DNA of 64,000 bases from Takakia lepidozioides. Taxonomy: Eukaryota; Streptophyta; Takakiopsida; Takakiales; Takakiaceae. Both the position numbers and the translations under genes were made by a program. The DNA lies in assembly GCA_030704615.1 (NCBI GenBank), contig CM060733.1, forward strand, positions 70,930,001 through 70,994,000, given 5' to 3'. Of this stretch, positions 15,535 to 27,700 are shown piece after piece; position 1 is the stretch's first letter; every line of letters starts with the position of its first letter. The notes beneath the pieces were generated by a model that did no database searches, had not been told where the DNA came from, and saw only the letters and a list, made by a program, of their open reading frames with translations.

Positions 15535-16089
15535 TGTCGCGGCCCTTTGCCTTGAGGGCAGGGAGTTGGGACGCAGAGGGGTTGCCCCTGTGGTGGGGGC
15601 GGTGACGGCAATAGGTACGGGGGGCTAAAACAACCTCGAGTGCCCAAGGCACTCGAGGAGGCGGACCGTGGTGGGTGGGCCAAGACTCACCGCGACTCAT
15701 CACCGGGAATTGAGGGTTTTCGTGGTGGTTCGCCATAAAATGGTGGTGTTGTTTGTGAAACCCCCGCGGACAGTCACAGGAGTATATATAGGGAGTAGTA
15801 ACCCCGAGAACGGTGCAAGCCCGTTGGTGTCCAAAAACTAGTGAGGAAGCGTGCGAGCCGGAAAGCGACCAAGGTGTGGGGAGCTATGCCGGACTGCCAT
15901 CGACCAAAGGGAATTTCCACTAGGCCCGAATTGGGAGAGGGTCTTGTGGAGGAGTTAAGGGGGACCGTTATGCCCCGGTGAGCAGCCGAAGCTCCGAGTT
16001 GGCCCGGCGGCCAGTTTGGGAGTTAGGCGCACGCATCAAGCGAGTAACTATGACTTGAAGGGGAACTTACCGAAGTGAGGTGCGCGACA
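15535..16089 (+). repeat. 3' LTR of chromovirus copy A
   Basis: Starts TGTCGCGGCCC and ends GGTGCGCGACA, the same ends as the copy B LTRs. Several internal deletions relative to copy B shorten it to 555 bp. Confidence 0.85.
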
Positions 16090-16299
16090 CTATTGCTCCA
16101 GCAAGAGAGTATGAAGATAGGGTAGTGGGATGAGACCATAGGAGTGCTTGCGGTGGATGCATGTGCAGGTACAAGTTTACGTTAGAAACCTAGTATTCTA
16201 AACCGTAAGCTGCAACAGATTCTCTACCCGGTTACCTTGTGGAAATGGGGATTAGAGACAGGTTTACAACCGGCGTGGTTGTGAGTTTTCATCACGGAT

Positions 16300-17455
16300 G
16301 TGCCACCAGTTGCTGAGGGGAGTGCCGGTACGAGCACCAACGATACTAATGGGTACACATGACGAGGTGTGCGGTTTAGGCCACCTTCACCTTCGGTGTC
16401 TTCTGAGGAAAGTTCAGACTTGGAGTCAGGAGGATTCTCGTCGAGGGTGCAATTCATTTCCGTACCATTGTTGTGGGACATGATGGAGGAGATGTATAGA
16501 GATACCAAGGGGCCACGTAGGTACTCTGGAGCTGTGGGCACCATCGAGCTTTATGACTTCATACAAGAGTTTGACAGTTGGTGTGATTTGCAGCAGATAC
16601 GCAATCCACAACTATTTACGCCCTTTGTGGCGTGGAATGGGCTATTACAGCACCTTGAGGGGCCGCCTATGGATGATCACCATGAATTTAGGCGGGGACA
16701 TGTGGTGGAGATTGAGGAGTGGCGACAGTATTGGCCACCTAATTACATCTCCATCACTAGAGGCACAATGGCAGCGAACAGCTACACCGTTAGCTTCTGC
16801 AAGCAGCAGTGGGACGAGCGGTATAGGATCAGCTGGGACTTCCACCTAAGCCCCTGCTGCACCAACACTAGCACCCGTGCCTGCCTTTAACCCAGTTGTG
16901 GAGTTCTTCGAGGAATTGAGGAGGAACTACCAATGAGTGAAGACAGAGAAGTTGCAGAGCTTGCAAGAGTTCCAACGCAACCTACTGAGAGTTTGAGGGA
17001 GGCTTACACTCGCATAAGGCGCTTGATAAGTGTAACCCAAGGGGTTACGGAAGCTCAGGCAGTCCAATTCTGGTATGGGATATAGGATAAGGAGCTGAGG
17101 AGAAGGGCGCGGGATGCAACTCTCCCACAAGTTGCCCAACCCACCCTAGCAAATGTGTTTTTGCTAGCAGAATAGATAGAGCTCAACATGGTGGAGGAGC
17201 GAGTGGTTATAGTGGGATTTGGCAAGGAGACACAACAAAATGGGGCTCCTAGCCAACAACAACCAACTCCCAACGTGTTCAAGGCAACAAAAGGGTTCAG
17301 ACAAAACCCAGGGAAGGTCAGAGAGGATCTCAGATGCAGAGGTCTCTTCCTTTATTCTCAGGCCATGAACAACAGATGAGTGTGTCATGTTGGGATTGTG
17401 GAGGACCACATGTGAAGAAGAATTGCCCAGAGAGAGGCAAAGGGTCGGCACAGAC
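16300..17455 (+). pseudogene. Ty3/Gypsy gag with CCHC zinc knuckle, broken
   Basis: The frame from about 16366 encodes a capsid-like region (ELYDFIQEFDSWCDLQQI, then LQHLEGPPMDDHHEFRRG). The stop at 16888 is followed by more gag-like sequence (TESLREAYTRIRRLISVTQG, then FWYGI before a TAG) and further stops. Shortly before the end, in another frame, lies a zinc knuckle CWDCGGPHVKKNC (about 17395-17433). The gene is cut off by the CACTA terminus at 17459. I think it belongs to the same family as the methyltransferase/PHD element at the window start, by remembered similarity to charophyte polyproteins. Confidence 0.65.
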
Positions 17456-17458
17456 ACA

Positions 17459-18165
17459 CACTACAGGAAAAGGGGGGGGGGTTAGTGACGCTGCGGCAAC
17501 AGTGCGGCCATGCCGCGGCGTCACTAAACGCCACTTGTTGGGCAAGGGCGGGGGGGCCTTTTTGCGATGCTCGGGTGTGGCACAACTGTCCCCAGGGCCT
17601 CACTAGTATAACGTCGCATAAATGCGACGGATGGGGGTTGCAAGCCGTTGCCCCCCTCCAGTGACGCCCCGACGTGGCATCTTGGCGATCCAGGGTGCTG
17701 GCAGGGGCTTCCTTCTATCCACGCTCGGCAGTCGCTACCCTCCCGGCGACGGCGTTGGCTAGGGCGACTGCTCGGCGTCGCACCACATTTTTTTCTCTCC
17801 ATGCCCGGGCGTCGCATACTAAAAAAACACCACGTGGTGGAGGGGGGGTGTTAGGCTCAGCCACGTGGTGGCGTCGCGGCTAGCCACCCCCGGGTGTCGC
17901 AAGGGGAAACCCCATCGTAGCTGAAGAGTCACCCACTGCGACGCCGGGGCGTGGGTACTTGCGACGCCCGGGGGTGGCTAGGTGTTTTTTTTTACAAAAA
18001 ACACTGGGAAGGTGTTGCTACTGCGTTGGTGCTAGTGATGCCCGGCCATCGCTGGTTGCGACCCCCACCCGCGGCAAGCCAAAAAAAACCCGTCGCAAGG
18101 GCGCTGGTCCAGGCGACGCCCTGCTGTGGCATTCTGGGTGGGGGCGGGGGGGGGGGGGGGTTGGG
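17459..18165 (+). mobile_element. CACTA (En/Spm) transposon terminus with subterminal repeats
   Basis: CACTACAGGAAAAGG at 17459 matches the canonical plant CACTA terminal inverted repeat (CACTACAAGAAAA type). It is followed by some 650 bp packed with GCGTCGC/GCGACGC motifs in both orientations, the pattern of transposase-binding subterminal repeats. A G run sits at about 18139-18160. The other end was not found; LINE-like DNA begins around 18165, so the element seems truncated or interrupted. Confidence 0.75.
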
Positions 18166-18860
18166 GGTTCATTTTGGGGGGTGAATTGGGGGTGTTGTGT
18201 ATACCGTTGTGTGTATGACCCATGAGGGCAATGTCCCTGTTGAAATTGCCTGCTAGAATATAGTGCTGGGAGTGGATGGAGGATTGGGTTAGTGTGTTAG
18301 AGATCGTGAGTAGAATATCAGGGATCAGGGGGAGATCTTTGGCATGTGAGGGCATGTACAAGTGTATAAGGATAATGGGGGGGAGCACGGGGAGGTGTAG
18401 TTTGATGATTTGAAGGTGTGATCGGAGGGGGAGAGCGACAAGAATTTTGACCGTGGTGCTAGGGGAGTGATATGTGCGGAGGATACCAAAAGCCACCCCG
18501 CCCCGGGTAGGATGGTATGGCGCGGAGCGTCTAGTTAGGCACTGTGCGGCTGTGAATGAGTTACCATACAGCATATAGTAAGGCTGGAAGGAGTTTGTTG
18601 ATATGGGAACTATTGGGGTTGTGTGTGTTGAGTTTAGTTTCTTGTAATAGGATGATATGCGGGGGTGTAGAATCCGTGAGATGGATAAGGCTTTGAATGC
18701 TGGTGGCAAGTGATCCTACATTCCTGCAAATAAGTATATTGAGTGCGTGTGCTTGCTGGGAGGAGGAGGTGTGTGGGGAACTGTGGGATCTAGGGGTTGT
18801 TGGAGGTGGGTCATTGGTGGAGCTGGGCATGCATGATGGGGTGGTGGATGGCGGTGTCAT
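18165..18860 (-). pseudogene. LINE endonuclease domain (APE type), frameshifted
   Basis: On the minus strand one frame encodes LNILICRNVGSLATS and HIILLQETKL (the catalytic QE motif). The next frame carries on with RGGVAFGIL and YILAGNFNRDI (the GDFN motif with Asp changed to Asn). These are the ordered signatures of apurinic-type endonucleases of non-LTR retrotransposons, which nick the target to prime reverse transcription. A frameshift near 18600 and the GDFN change make it inactive. No reverse transcriptase follows, because the sequence ends against the CACTA subterminal region. Confidence 0.72.
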
Positions 18861-20165
18861 GGACGGGGGTTGACATCCAGGGATGCCAGTCTTGGCATGA
18901 AGGGTTGCAATGAGAATTTTTTTGGAGAGGAATGGGAATTTGTTGGCGATAGTATTTAGCTCGTGTATGGTTGTAGTTGGGTGTGCCAGGTGTTCGTCGA
19001 GAATCCTATGGATTTCTCCGGGCTTGGATTGTAGTAGACCGAGAGATTCGTGGAGGTTGTGTAGGTAGTGTGGGGGTGCTAGATATCTATGAGGTAGTGT
19101 GGGTAAATCATGCAGTTGTTGTAGTAGTGAACAAATGTGTGTGTCTGGTTGGGTTCGAAAGTAGTCGTTGCATATGGAGGGTATTGGGGAGATGATGGTG
19201 ATTAGTGAGAAAATGAGGTGTTGTATGGGGTATGTGCTAAGTTTATGGGTGGCACTGACTAGGGATGGGTGTTGGCACGCAGGGAGCCCAAAGGTGGCAA
19301 TTGGGTGTGTAGGTTTGCAGTTATTGGTGGAAGGGTTGGGGAGAAAGGGAGAGAAGTGGCCACTAAGGTGTTGATATGCAGGTACTAGTGAGACAGTGTC
19401 TGTTTGGAAATATAGTGCAGATCTGTCTTTATGGTCTTTTGAAAGCTTGTTGATGATGCTAGTGATGGTAGAGGGGCCTGGGTTTGGGTGGATGTCGCCG
19501 CAGCGTAGTAGTATAAGCGTTTCACAGGCAAGTTTATAGGACTTAAAGTAGGACGGTGGATGGTGAGAGGAATGTTTAGATGCGAGAGGTTTCTGGTGAT
19601 ATCTCCCATGTGGGCAGTGGGTTATAAGTTGGATTTTGAGGGAACGGGGGGTAGGGGTGCGTGGGGGATAGCTGTTAAAAAGGTGTATGAGGGGAATGGA
19701 TTTGGTGGTAGCGTAGTGGGTACGAGTGGAGCTGGTTGCTTGTGTGTGCGTGGGGGTTGTATATTGAGCGTGGGTATTCGTAGGTTTAAACGTAGGCCAT
19801 AGTTGTAGGGTAGGTATATTGATATAGGCATACCATGTTTTTTAGTGTAAAGGAGTGTTGAATTGGGATGTGGGTGCCAATAGGGGGTGGAGGGATTTGT
19901 GTTGGTGCTGGTAGCATGGGATGTATAGATGGTGTTGTTCTATTTACGCATGGTCTATAGTGAAATGAAATTTGTGGGGTGTGTCGAATGGAACATGGAT
20001 GATATGTTACCGCAATGCAATGAATAATTGACTGACAATGGTAGTAATCATTGAGTAAAATCATGGAGTAATAGTCACTGAGTAAAATCATGGAGTAGAA
20101 GTGGATCATTGCATGAGAACAGAGCGTAAAGATCATGGTGTAAAATTGTTTTGAGTGAGAACAGA
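18861..20165 (-). other. LINE-associated 5' region and degenerate tandem repeat
   Basis: Upstream of the endonuclease on the minus strand are proline/threonine-rich frames typical of low-complexity C-rich DNA, without recognisable domains; this could be the LINE ORF1 region. From about 20035 to 20215 a degenerate tandem repeat built on GTAAAATCATGG is visible. Confidence 0.35.
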
Positions 20166-21142
20166 TCATGGGGTAAAATCATGGTGTAAAATTGTGTAGT
20201 TGTGTAAAAGTGTGTGGGGAGAGTAACAAGTGTGGAAAGTTGATTGAAAAAGATAGAGCCAGTATGTCCAAGTAGCTTGTATAGAGGAGGATGGGAGCGC
20301 TGGGTGCTCCTCGCTTGGAAGAGAGCCTGTAAGAAATAGATGCGGGTTAGAGCAATGAACAGATAGTGTGGAGTGTATACTTGGGGTTACACCATATGAT
20401 GAGGTCATGTCATACAAATGAAAGGAGGGGGACATACTGAGCAGATCGTGTCTAGCGCTGAAATAGCATTGGAAACTAGTTTGAGAGCAGATAGTGGAAT
20501 TGTGGGAAGGCCGAGTATAATAATGCAGAGGTGGGTAAGATCTGCTAGAACCATGAGACCATTTACATTGGGTGATGTGGAAAGCAGAAAACTTGGTAGG
20601 TAGCAGATGTGTGTTGAAATCAGGAGCCCATAGACTTGAAAGGGGATCATGCAGAATAGAGGGAAGTGGTGCGAGTAAGGGAGATGTGGATGAGACGAGG
20701 TGGTTACCTGTGTTGAATTTGTGCTTCAGATGGTAGAAATTGAGAGGACTTGTACCTGAAAGAGTAGGGCAGGGTACCATGGATGGTGGCTGGCAACGGG
20801 CAGGTGGTCGAGAGTGCTGGACTTGGGCAGCGAAGCGCTTTAGGTGTATGCGTGGCTGATCCAACTCGGTAGTGAGGTGCCACTTAAGATCGGGGATCCA
20901 TCTGTGGCATAGTAACTGTGCATCAGAATATGATGAAACTTCATTGTAAGTAGAGCCGAATCTATTAAACAATGAGAAGGAAGAGAAAAACCAAGATTGG
21001 GGGGAAGGGTGAGTGTGCTCCCAAAGAATAAGAAGATAGTGATCTGATTGAGGACGGAGATTGAGCCACCACTGTTGCCATTGCCATGGCACCTGAGTGG
21101 AAATGTTGGCAGCAGTGTTACGGGGCATGAAGTCACCGCCAC
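20166..21142 (-). pseudogene. LINE-like C-terminal ORF fragment
   Basis: A 320-codon minus frame contains WEHTHPSPQSWFFSSF and DAQLLCHRWIPDLKW. A related stretch (EHTPPSPHPRTPPSLPV ... SQLLCHRWLHEF) lies in the insertion at 22275-22834, so this is a dispersed repeat. The CHRW block fits the region after reverse transcriptase in some algal LINEs, but I do not see the catalytic FADD motif. The product name is therefore tentative. Confidence 0.4.
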
Positions 21143-21377
21143 GGTTGTGGAATCAGCTGAGAAGGGTTGGCCAGTCCAGCAACCTTAGCCAGTCCATCAT
21201 AATTCTCATTTCCTTGACGTTGTGGTGCGCACACCACTGCGGTGCAGGGATGGTGGCCGGGATCTTCTGATTGCGTGTTGGCATGTAGGGGGGGAGAAGC
21301 CTTTGGGGGCAGTATAAGCGCAGCTCCATGTCACAAAGTAGAGGCAGATATATGGTCTTACCCGTCATGAGCAGGGT

Positions 21378-23251
21378 ATGTCCGAACTTGTTGAGCGTAG
21401 AGGGCCTCAGCCCTATGGGTGCCGCTGCTTCCCCCATCATTTGATCATAGGTCTCCAAGGCCTCCATACCATGTCCCTGCCATGCAAAACCTGCAAGCAT
21501 CGCATTCCACGACACCACATCTCGTTCAGCCATAGTGTCGAACACTCATTTTGCATCCTCGATAAACCCACATTTTGCATACATGTCCACTAGGGTATTG
21601 TTCAGAATGACAATTGGTACAATTCCAGCTCTGAAGATGTCGCCATGGATCTCTTTGCCCTTTTCTAGAGCTGCCAGGGCCGTCTGCAGAATGACATTTG
21701 GTACAACTCCAGCTTTAATGATGTCATCATGCACATATTTGCGCTTTTCTAGGGCTGCCAGGCTTGCACAAGAAACGCAAACAAATGTGATCCGATCTGG
21801 CTTCAACCCTTCCTGCAGCACTTGCTCATAGGTCTCCAAAGCCTCCAGCCCACACCCATGCTGGTCTACACTCCCACATTTGTCATACATGTCAACAACG
21901 GCAGACTTCAGAATAATATCCGCCACAATTCCAGCTTGAATGATGATGTCAGCATGGACCTCTTTGCCCTTCACCAGGGCTGCCAGACTGGCATATGCAT
22001 TGGAATGCAAAGGAAGGTAGCCTTGTCAGGAATCACCCCTTGTCAGATCATCTGCTCATCGATGTTCAGATCAGCCCCCCTCCCAAAGCCATGCTGTTCC
22101 TTAACGTTGTAAACCTTAGTCACATTCTTGATTTCATCAAACACTTGACAAGCATCCTTAAGGCTCCCACAGTTGGAGTACATGTCGGCAGGGGCTGTCT
22201 CCAGCATGATGTCGGCCACAATTTCAGCTCTGATGATGTCAAGATGGACCTGAGTTGCTGCGTGCCTTTGAGGTATGTTTGGCAGGTTCTGCTTAACAGA
22301 GAAGATCAACACGAATTCATGGAGCCATCTGTGGCATAGCAGCTGGGAATCGAAGAATAATGATAGAGCCTTATATGCAATGTGGAATCTATGTAACACG
22401 GGAAGAGAGGGGGGTGTCCGAGGATGGGGAGAGGGGGGAGTGTGCTCCCTAATGCCTGCCCCATAGGTTGCTGTTTCTTCAATTGTCATTGGGATGTCCC
22501 TCTGCAGCTCCCACTTATTGACGAGAGACATACCGAGATGCTGCAATTTGCCCTGCCAGCCAGCATTAAGAAATTTTCCCTGGCAGATTGAGAAGTAGGC
22601 TTTGAAGGTCTCCTGCCACCTATTTGCCTCGCTACGGTAGTCTTCAGCTTCTGCCAGTTGTGGGAAACCACATATGTCTTGAGATAGATGACCAGCTTGC
22701 AAAGTAGGGTAGCTGGAAAATGAATCTCTCATTGACGAATTTGGTTCTGGGAGCAGATTGTAAAGCATAATGGGCTTGGAATACATTGACTGGAGCATCC
22801 TTGAGCTGTGGGATGTTGAACGAGTCAGGTCCAATCAAAATGCTCGTCCATCAGCTGCAGTACGTAGGAGGGTTCCTTGCTGCGAATTGTCGTAAGCAAG
22901 CCCTGCTTCAACGAGGCGATCTCCCTTCATCTCGACCGTAGCACTCCATGAGATCACATTTGTGTGAGCCATATTATCAGACCCTTGATGTGCAGCCTTC
23001 ATACTTCCACACTTTACATACATGTCAGCAAGGGCGGTCTCGAGAATGACATCTTGAGCGATTCCAGCTTTCAGGATGCAGGCATGGACCCCGCTGTTCA
23101 TTGCATTACCACGTCGTACAACCTTGTACCAGGAGCCACCCTCTCCAGTAGTGCACAAGTGCAAGGCAGCCCTTTGAGATGCGGGATGAGAGGTCCCAGC
23201 CATGATCGTGGACTTAGAAGAGATTGGGGGGGGCACTCTCGTTATGAGCAC
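21378..23251 (-). pseudogene. PLS-type pentatricopeptide repeat protein, disrupted
   Basis: Minus-strand frames show PPR units: GVHACILKAGIAQDVILET, ALADMYVKCGSM and NVISW (about 23150-22960), then VHLDIIRAEIVADIMLE, DMYSNCGS, KGKEVHADIIIQAGIV, DMYAKCGFIEDAK, FDTMAERDVVSWNAMLAGF and ALETYDQM. This is the HxxIIKxG / DMYxKCG / DVVSWNAM pattern of plant PLS-class PPR proteins, which bind organellar RNA and, with E/DYW domains, edit it. The frame is broken between 22010 and 22270 and at 21545, and a 560-bp LINE-like insert splits it. Beyond 21378 the repeat signature is lost and no E or DYW domain is seen. Confidence 0.8.
22275..22834 (-). mobile_element. LINE-like insertion within the PPR pseudogene
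   Basis: This stretch interrupts the PPR units on either side. It encodes SFNIPQLKDAPVNVFQ, then a KAYFSICQGKFLNAGWQGKL block and finally SQLLCHRWLHEF, the last block shared with 20166-21142. No flanking duplication was identified. Confidence 0.5.
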
Positions 23252-23496
23252 GAGTAACTAGAGTGCTTATAACGCACTTGCAAGCCTTAGCTGTTACCAT
23301 ATGAGAAGACACAGTGTGGGGGTTGAAAGGGGGATTGTTACCGGGGGTAGCAGGGTTGAGGTCATGATCACGAGAGGCAGAGTTGGTGGCGGGTTGCCGT
23401 TGGGGGTATTGAAGTAGTAGCACCATCCCGTTGCAGCCATGAGACAGATTGGCAATACTTGGTGTCCAAGGAAGGCCCCGGGATCAACATGCCCTA

Positions 23497-24411
23497 CTAC
23501 ACCCTGTGCACAGCGGAAAAATCTTTTATCCAGGGATGTACCTCAGATCTCTCTCCTCGTGGCTGATCTTCTTCCTGTACCAATTCCCTTAATCTTTCTT
23601 GTAAAGAATAAGGAGTGGCATCCAACTCTAGTTCTTCCGGTATGGGTGATGTACTCTCTGATCTTAATGGTGTGAGAGGTCCAGATGATTCCCCTATGTC
23701 TATTCCTCTCTCCCAAAGATATGGATAATTAGCTTCCAGATAACTTTCTCTTTTTGCTGAATATCTCTGGAGTCTAGCTTCTCTTTCATCACTCATGTCC
23801 TATGTCTTTCATATCTTTAATGAGGCAATAACCAAAACTCTCTCCTGTAGTATCTCTCGTATATGCCCGGATTTCTTTCAAGCTTCAATGCACCCTTGGC
23901 TATACTAGAGGTCTCTGTTACCATATATCCATATGGCAAGCACGTCTGAAAAGCTGTTTCTAGGTGTCAGTTTGATCCACAGGATATCCTTAGGAATCCA
24001 ATTCTTTACCAGTACAAGCTCTTCATGCATATGAGTGCAAACATTCACTTTCCTTTCCTCCCAGCCTTCAAACTCTACTCGCTTAATGGATAGCAATGCT
24101 ATCACATAAACCAGTGTAGGTAACCAACGTGCTCTCCCTCTATAGGCCACCCGATAAATCTTTATCACTCCTTTCTCCAAACCCCACTCAGGGTCAACAT
24201 CAAGCACTCTCTTAAGAATGTTTTCTTTACAACCGTCTAGCAATTCCAAGAACCTCTGAAAGAATTGTTTGGACAATCTTTCCTTCTCCGTTCGACAGGG
24301 AATTTGATTCACATCAAATTCTTTAATTCTCCAACCACCATGATCCCACCAGATGTCTGTCACATCTGGTTGTTCATGACCCAGTTCCCCAATATGGTCG
24401 CCAAATGTCGA
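23497..24411 (-). pseudogene. 5' internal region and gag-like frames of a long-LTR element
   Basis: Directly downstream (minus) of the LTR end at 24412 is a TTTGGCGACCATATTGGGG primer-site-like sequence. A 165-codon open stretch (to 23905) and then a fresh ATG frame (23796-23497, MSDEREARLQRYSAKRES) follow. Position after an LTR suggests leader and gag. No zinc knuckle is in this piece; a possible partner with knuckles lies at 28742-29137. Confidence 0.4.
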
Positions 24412-24740
24412 GCGGCTTTTACTCACCCATCCCTTCGCTATCCGAGGTGGAAACTCCAAGATAGAAGAGTTGGAAATCTCTAAGCACTCAGCCCGCTCAG
24501 AACAATCAGTTATGACCTACAGTTAGTGAATCATGGTTGTTCTTCCTATTTGTATTTCTTCTTGCCTTCATGTTATCAATTTACCTTACTGTGTATACTG
24601 AAGCATCAGATTGCTTCAGTATCTATCAAGTTACATTTACTTTTCGATTCATTCCACAGCTTCACTCATGTCTCTTTACACAGTATGTTTGTATCGAATA
24701 AGTATCAGATTATGATTTATCAGGTATCAGGCCAAAGACC
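24412..24740 (-). repeat. LTR 3' portion (minus orientation) of the long-LTR element
   Basis: This is the reverse complement of 30060-30391, with substitutions and small indels. It ends TCGACA before the primer-site-like sequence. Its 5' part is missing because the MULE-like unit adjoins at about 24736. Confidence 0.7.
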
Positions 24741-24756
24741 CTCCATAGCTTCTCGT

Positions 24757-27700
24757 ATGGACGTATTCGACATTTTCGACGATGAAGATGAGTGCATTGA
24801 GGTCCCCATGTCCTCCACACGGTCGTTCAAATCCGACATGGACGTCTCTGCAGGTGCTATGCATGTACTCTCGAGCATAACTCCAACCCGGTCCATTGTG
24901 CAGCTCCTACGACAACATCACCTCGATGGTTCTCGCTCCGAGCTGGCTGCTCTCGACTATGCCAAATTTCCGGTCAGGAAGGTAACGTATCTGCCTCCCG
25001 AAGTCGATGGCAATGTCATCTTCGAGTTTCCACCTGTCACTTCCTCAAACAAAGCCTCAGGGATGTTAACAGACATGGATCGAAAGCATGACAGACACCC
25101 CTGGTGTGTGACGAAGACCAGTAGCACGAAAATTGCTGATGGTGTTCGTGTACGATACGTCCTCTGTGCGGGGAAGCTGAGGTGCCTGAATCCCGCCTGC
25201 TTCCACTTTCTTTCCAAAGGAGGGCGGAGAAACGAGACGGATTGGACTGGCACAACGCATCATCCATTCATTGTCTCCAGCCAAGCTCCTGCGGGTACTT
25301 TCAAGTGCGCACATTGCAAAGAACCACCGACGTGCATGTCCATGTGCAGAGCCAAGCAATATTACGTTATCCATTTGCTCCCGGACTTGACTAGAGCTTG
25401 CATACACGTTGGGGTCCACTGCCACCCCTTGGCGAGAGGCAACATACGTGAGGCTGTGCAGGAAGCACACGACATCATAAAAGAGGAGGTGAAATTGAGC
25501 CCCGGAGCCAGACCAAAGCAGATTCAGCTGAAGGCAGCCCATAAGATTGCTCTTGGAAAAATCATGTCTAAAGATGGTTCAGACCGAGTACCCTTGAACG
25601 AAGAGGAGATGCTTGACCTGTTGGAATCCGTCTCGCACGTTTGTAGTCCGAATGTGCGGAATCACATCGTATCTTGCAAGCAGGAGTTCGGCCGAGGGTC
25701 GGACATGCACTCAATCCTGGAGGTGAAACGAATGACTAGATATGACTACATCCAAGGTAGCAGGTTTCCAGGGCAAGGCAGCGAATCCGATCGTTGTTAC
25801 ATTTTTAAAATGTCGACGTGTGGGTCTGGGAGTGGAGTCGACTTGGTCACTCGCATGACAACTGGAAACCTGTCGAATGTTTGGGTGATGTTTGATCACA
25901 TCGAGCGAATTACAAACCATAAGTGGGTGACTATGGGTGCGCATGTTTATGACTATCACTCCAAGATGCTCATGACGATTGCAATCTGCGAGATGAAAGG
26001 GGAGGACACATAGTTGGAGATGCATCTGTGGGAGGGCATAAACGAGCAGATGGCAAGGGCGGGATTGCCAGAGCCCAATTTCAGGGGATTCATGGCAGAC
26101 AACGCTCAGGCCAACTGGGCAGCGGTGCGGCGTGTGTACGGTGAGGACCCCAATGTGCCAATGGAGGGGAAAGAGAGATCCTGTGGATTCCATTGGATGC
26201 AGAGTCTATCCCACTACACTACCAAATTTGTTGCTAGCTCATTCCAGGCTGAACACCGTGTCCTTTGTACGGCGTGGAAGGATGCACCCACATTTGATGA
26301 CGCAGGTTAAGTTTGCTATCATCGAGGCTTGGTGGAACACGTCAGGTGCAGTGGAGACAACCAATCTGGGAGCCTTGCACAGCTGGTTGGGGTGGTGGCA
26401 TTTCCGGTATCGACAGTTCGGACAGTACATGCGGGAGGTATGATGCTGTCATTTTCGTGCAATTGTCTTTCTATTACGGACCTTTCCATTGGTTCCTCAC
26501 CATTGTCTGTGTCCTTGTAGGAGCGGTGCTTGGATTCCGACACGGACATGCCGAACACGAATATGGCAGAATCAGTGCACTCCTCCTGGCGAGCGTCTTC
26601 TGCCGCACATCTGGTGGACGTAGTGACGGCCACAACAAAGGACATCGACAGAGCAATCATGCAGCAAGCCACGTACTACAAGTTTCCGAGCGGGAAACAA
26701 TGGGGCTTTGGGCCGGACAGGGAGGAATTGTTGGTGCGAACAGCTTTGAGGTCGAAGAATCCACTGAAATGGGCGACAGCATTGCGAGAGAAGATCAAAG
26801 GGACGCCTCTGCACCGCAGAGGTGAGCACCTAGAGGGGGACGTCCGTACTCGCTCTGTGAGGCGGAGGATTAAAGAGGAACCCAGGTGCAAAGAGGCATT
26901 CCTGGAGATCCGACAGGAACATTCGGACAGCACCTCAAGGGCCCGTCATGTTGCCGCACAATGTGTCTTCCAGCAGTGGAAGCCCAAGAAATTCCAAATC
27001 GCCATCGCCTTCAAGCGGGGATTCCGTGCGAGAAATTCCCACCGCTCGCTTGCCCCAGATTCCGCCCCCTGTTATGCAGTATGGCCAAGCCATTGTGGAG
27101 ACGACTGTGTCTGCGTCACAGTGGAGAATTGCTCGCACAAAGCCGTCGTTTCGAGGCAGGTGTTCCTCAATTCGAGTGGATACACGACAACGTTGTTTAG
27201 AGATGATAAGGAGGAATCCAGATGGTGTTGTCCCTGCTCCTACTTTTACAGGAAGATTTGTCCATGCAAAGTTTGCGGAGGCGACAACCACCCAGTTCTG
27301 GTTCTGCAGGCACGACATTATGACTCGCGTGTATGGAAAGCCCAAGTACGGCATACAAACAATGCCAGAGGCTCCCCCGGTGTGGCCGGTGGAACCAGGC
27401 TGCGATCTGAGTCAGGTTGAGGCCGACGCCCTTACCGCCGCAGGATTTCGGATGGTGCAGCGCACTGACGTCCCCAGACAACCATTTTCGCTTCCACAGC
27501 CTCCACCACCGACCCCTGTGAGAGCAAGAACAATGGGACCTGACAGCTCTAAGCATCCTACACACCGTTGGGGGAAACCGAAGAGGCGGCGACCTCCCTC
27601 AAAAGTGAACGAGACAAGGATAGGGAATGCACTTCGGATGAACTGTACAATCCAGAGCTCGACAGAAGTGCCCCCACCAGGCTTCGGGCGTGTGTATCAG

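Larger units (their letters stand above)
13385..16089 (+). mobile_element. Chromovirus copy A: 5'-truncated, decayed Ty3/Gypsy element
   Basis: The copy begins inside the integrase zinc-finger region (GGAKHTAALLK) and continues through integrase, chromodomain, an 888-bp non-coding spacer and a 3' LTR (15535-16089). The LTR has TGTCGCGG...GCGCGACA ends, as in copy B (44746-51245), but is 555 bp instead of 731 bp because of internal deletions. Gag, protease and reverse transcriptase are missing, so it is a dead fragment. Confidence 0.88.

Noticed and set aside
15393-15736. Long frames in the chromovirus spacer and LTR (also at 44900-45640, 50677-51360 and 61386-61837)
   Set aside because: They are proline-rich readings of GC-rich LTR/spacer DNA on both strands with no conserved domain.
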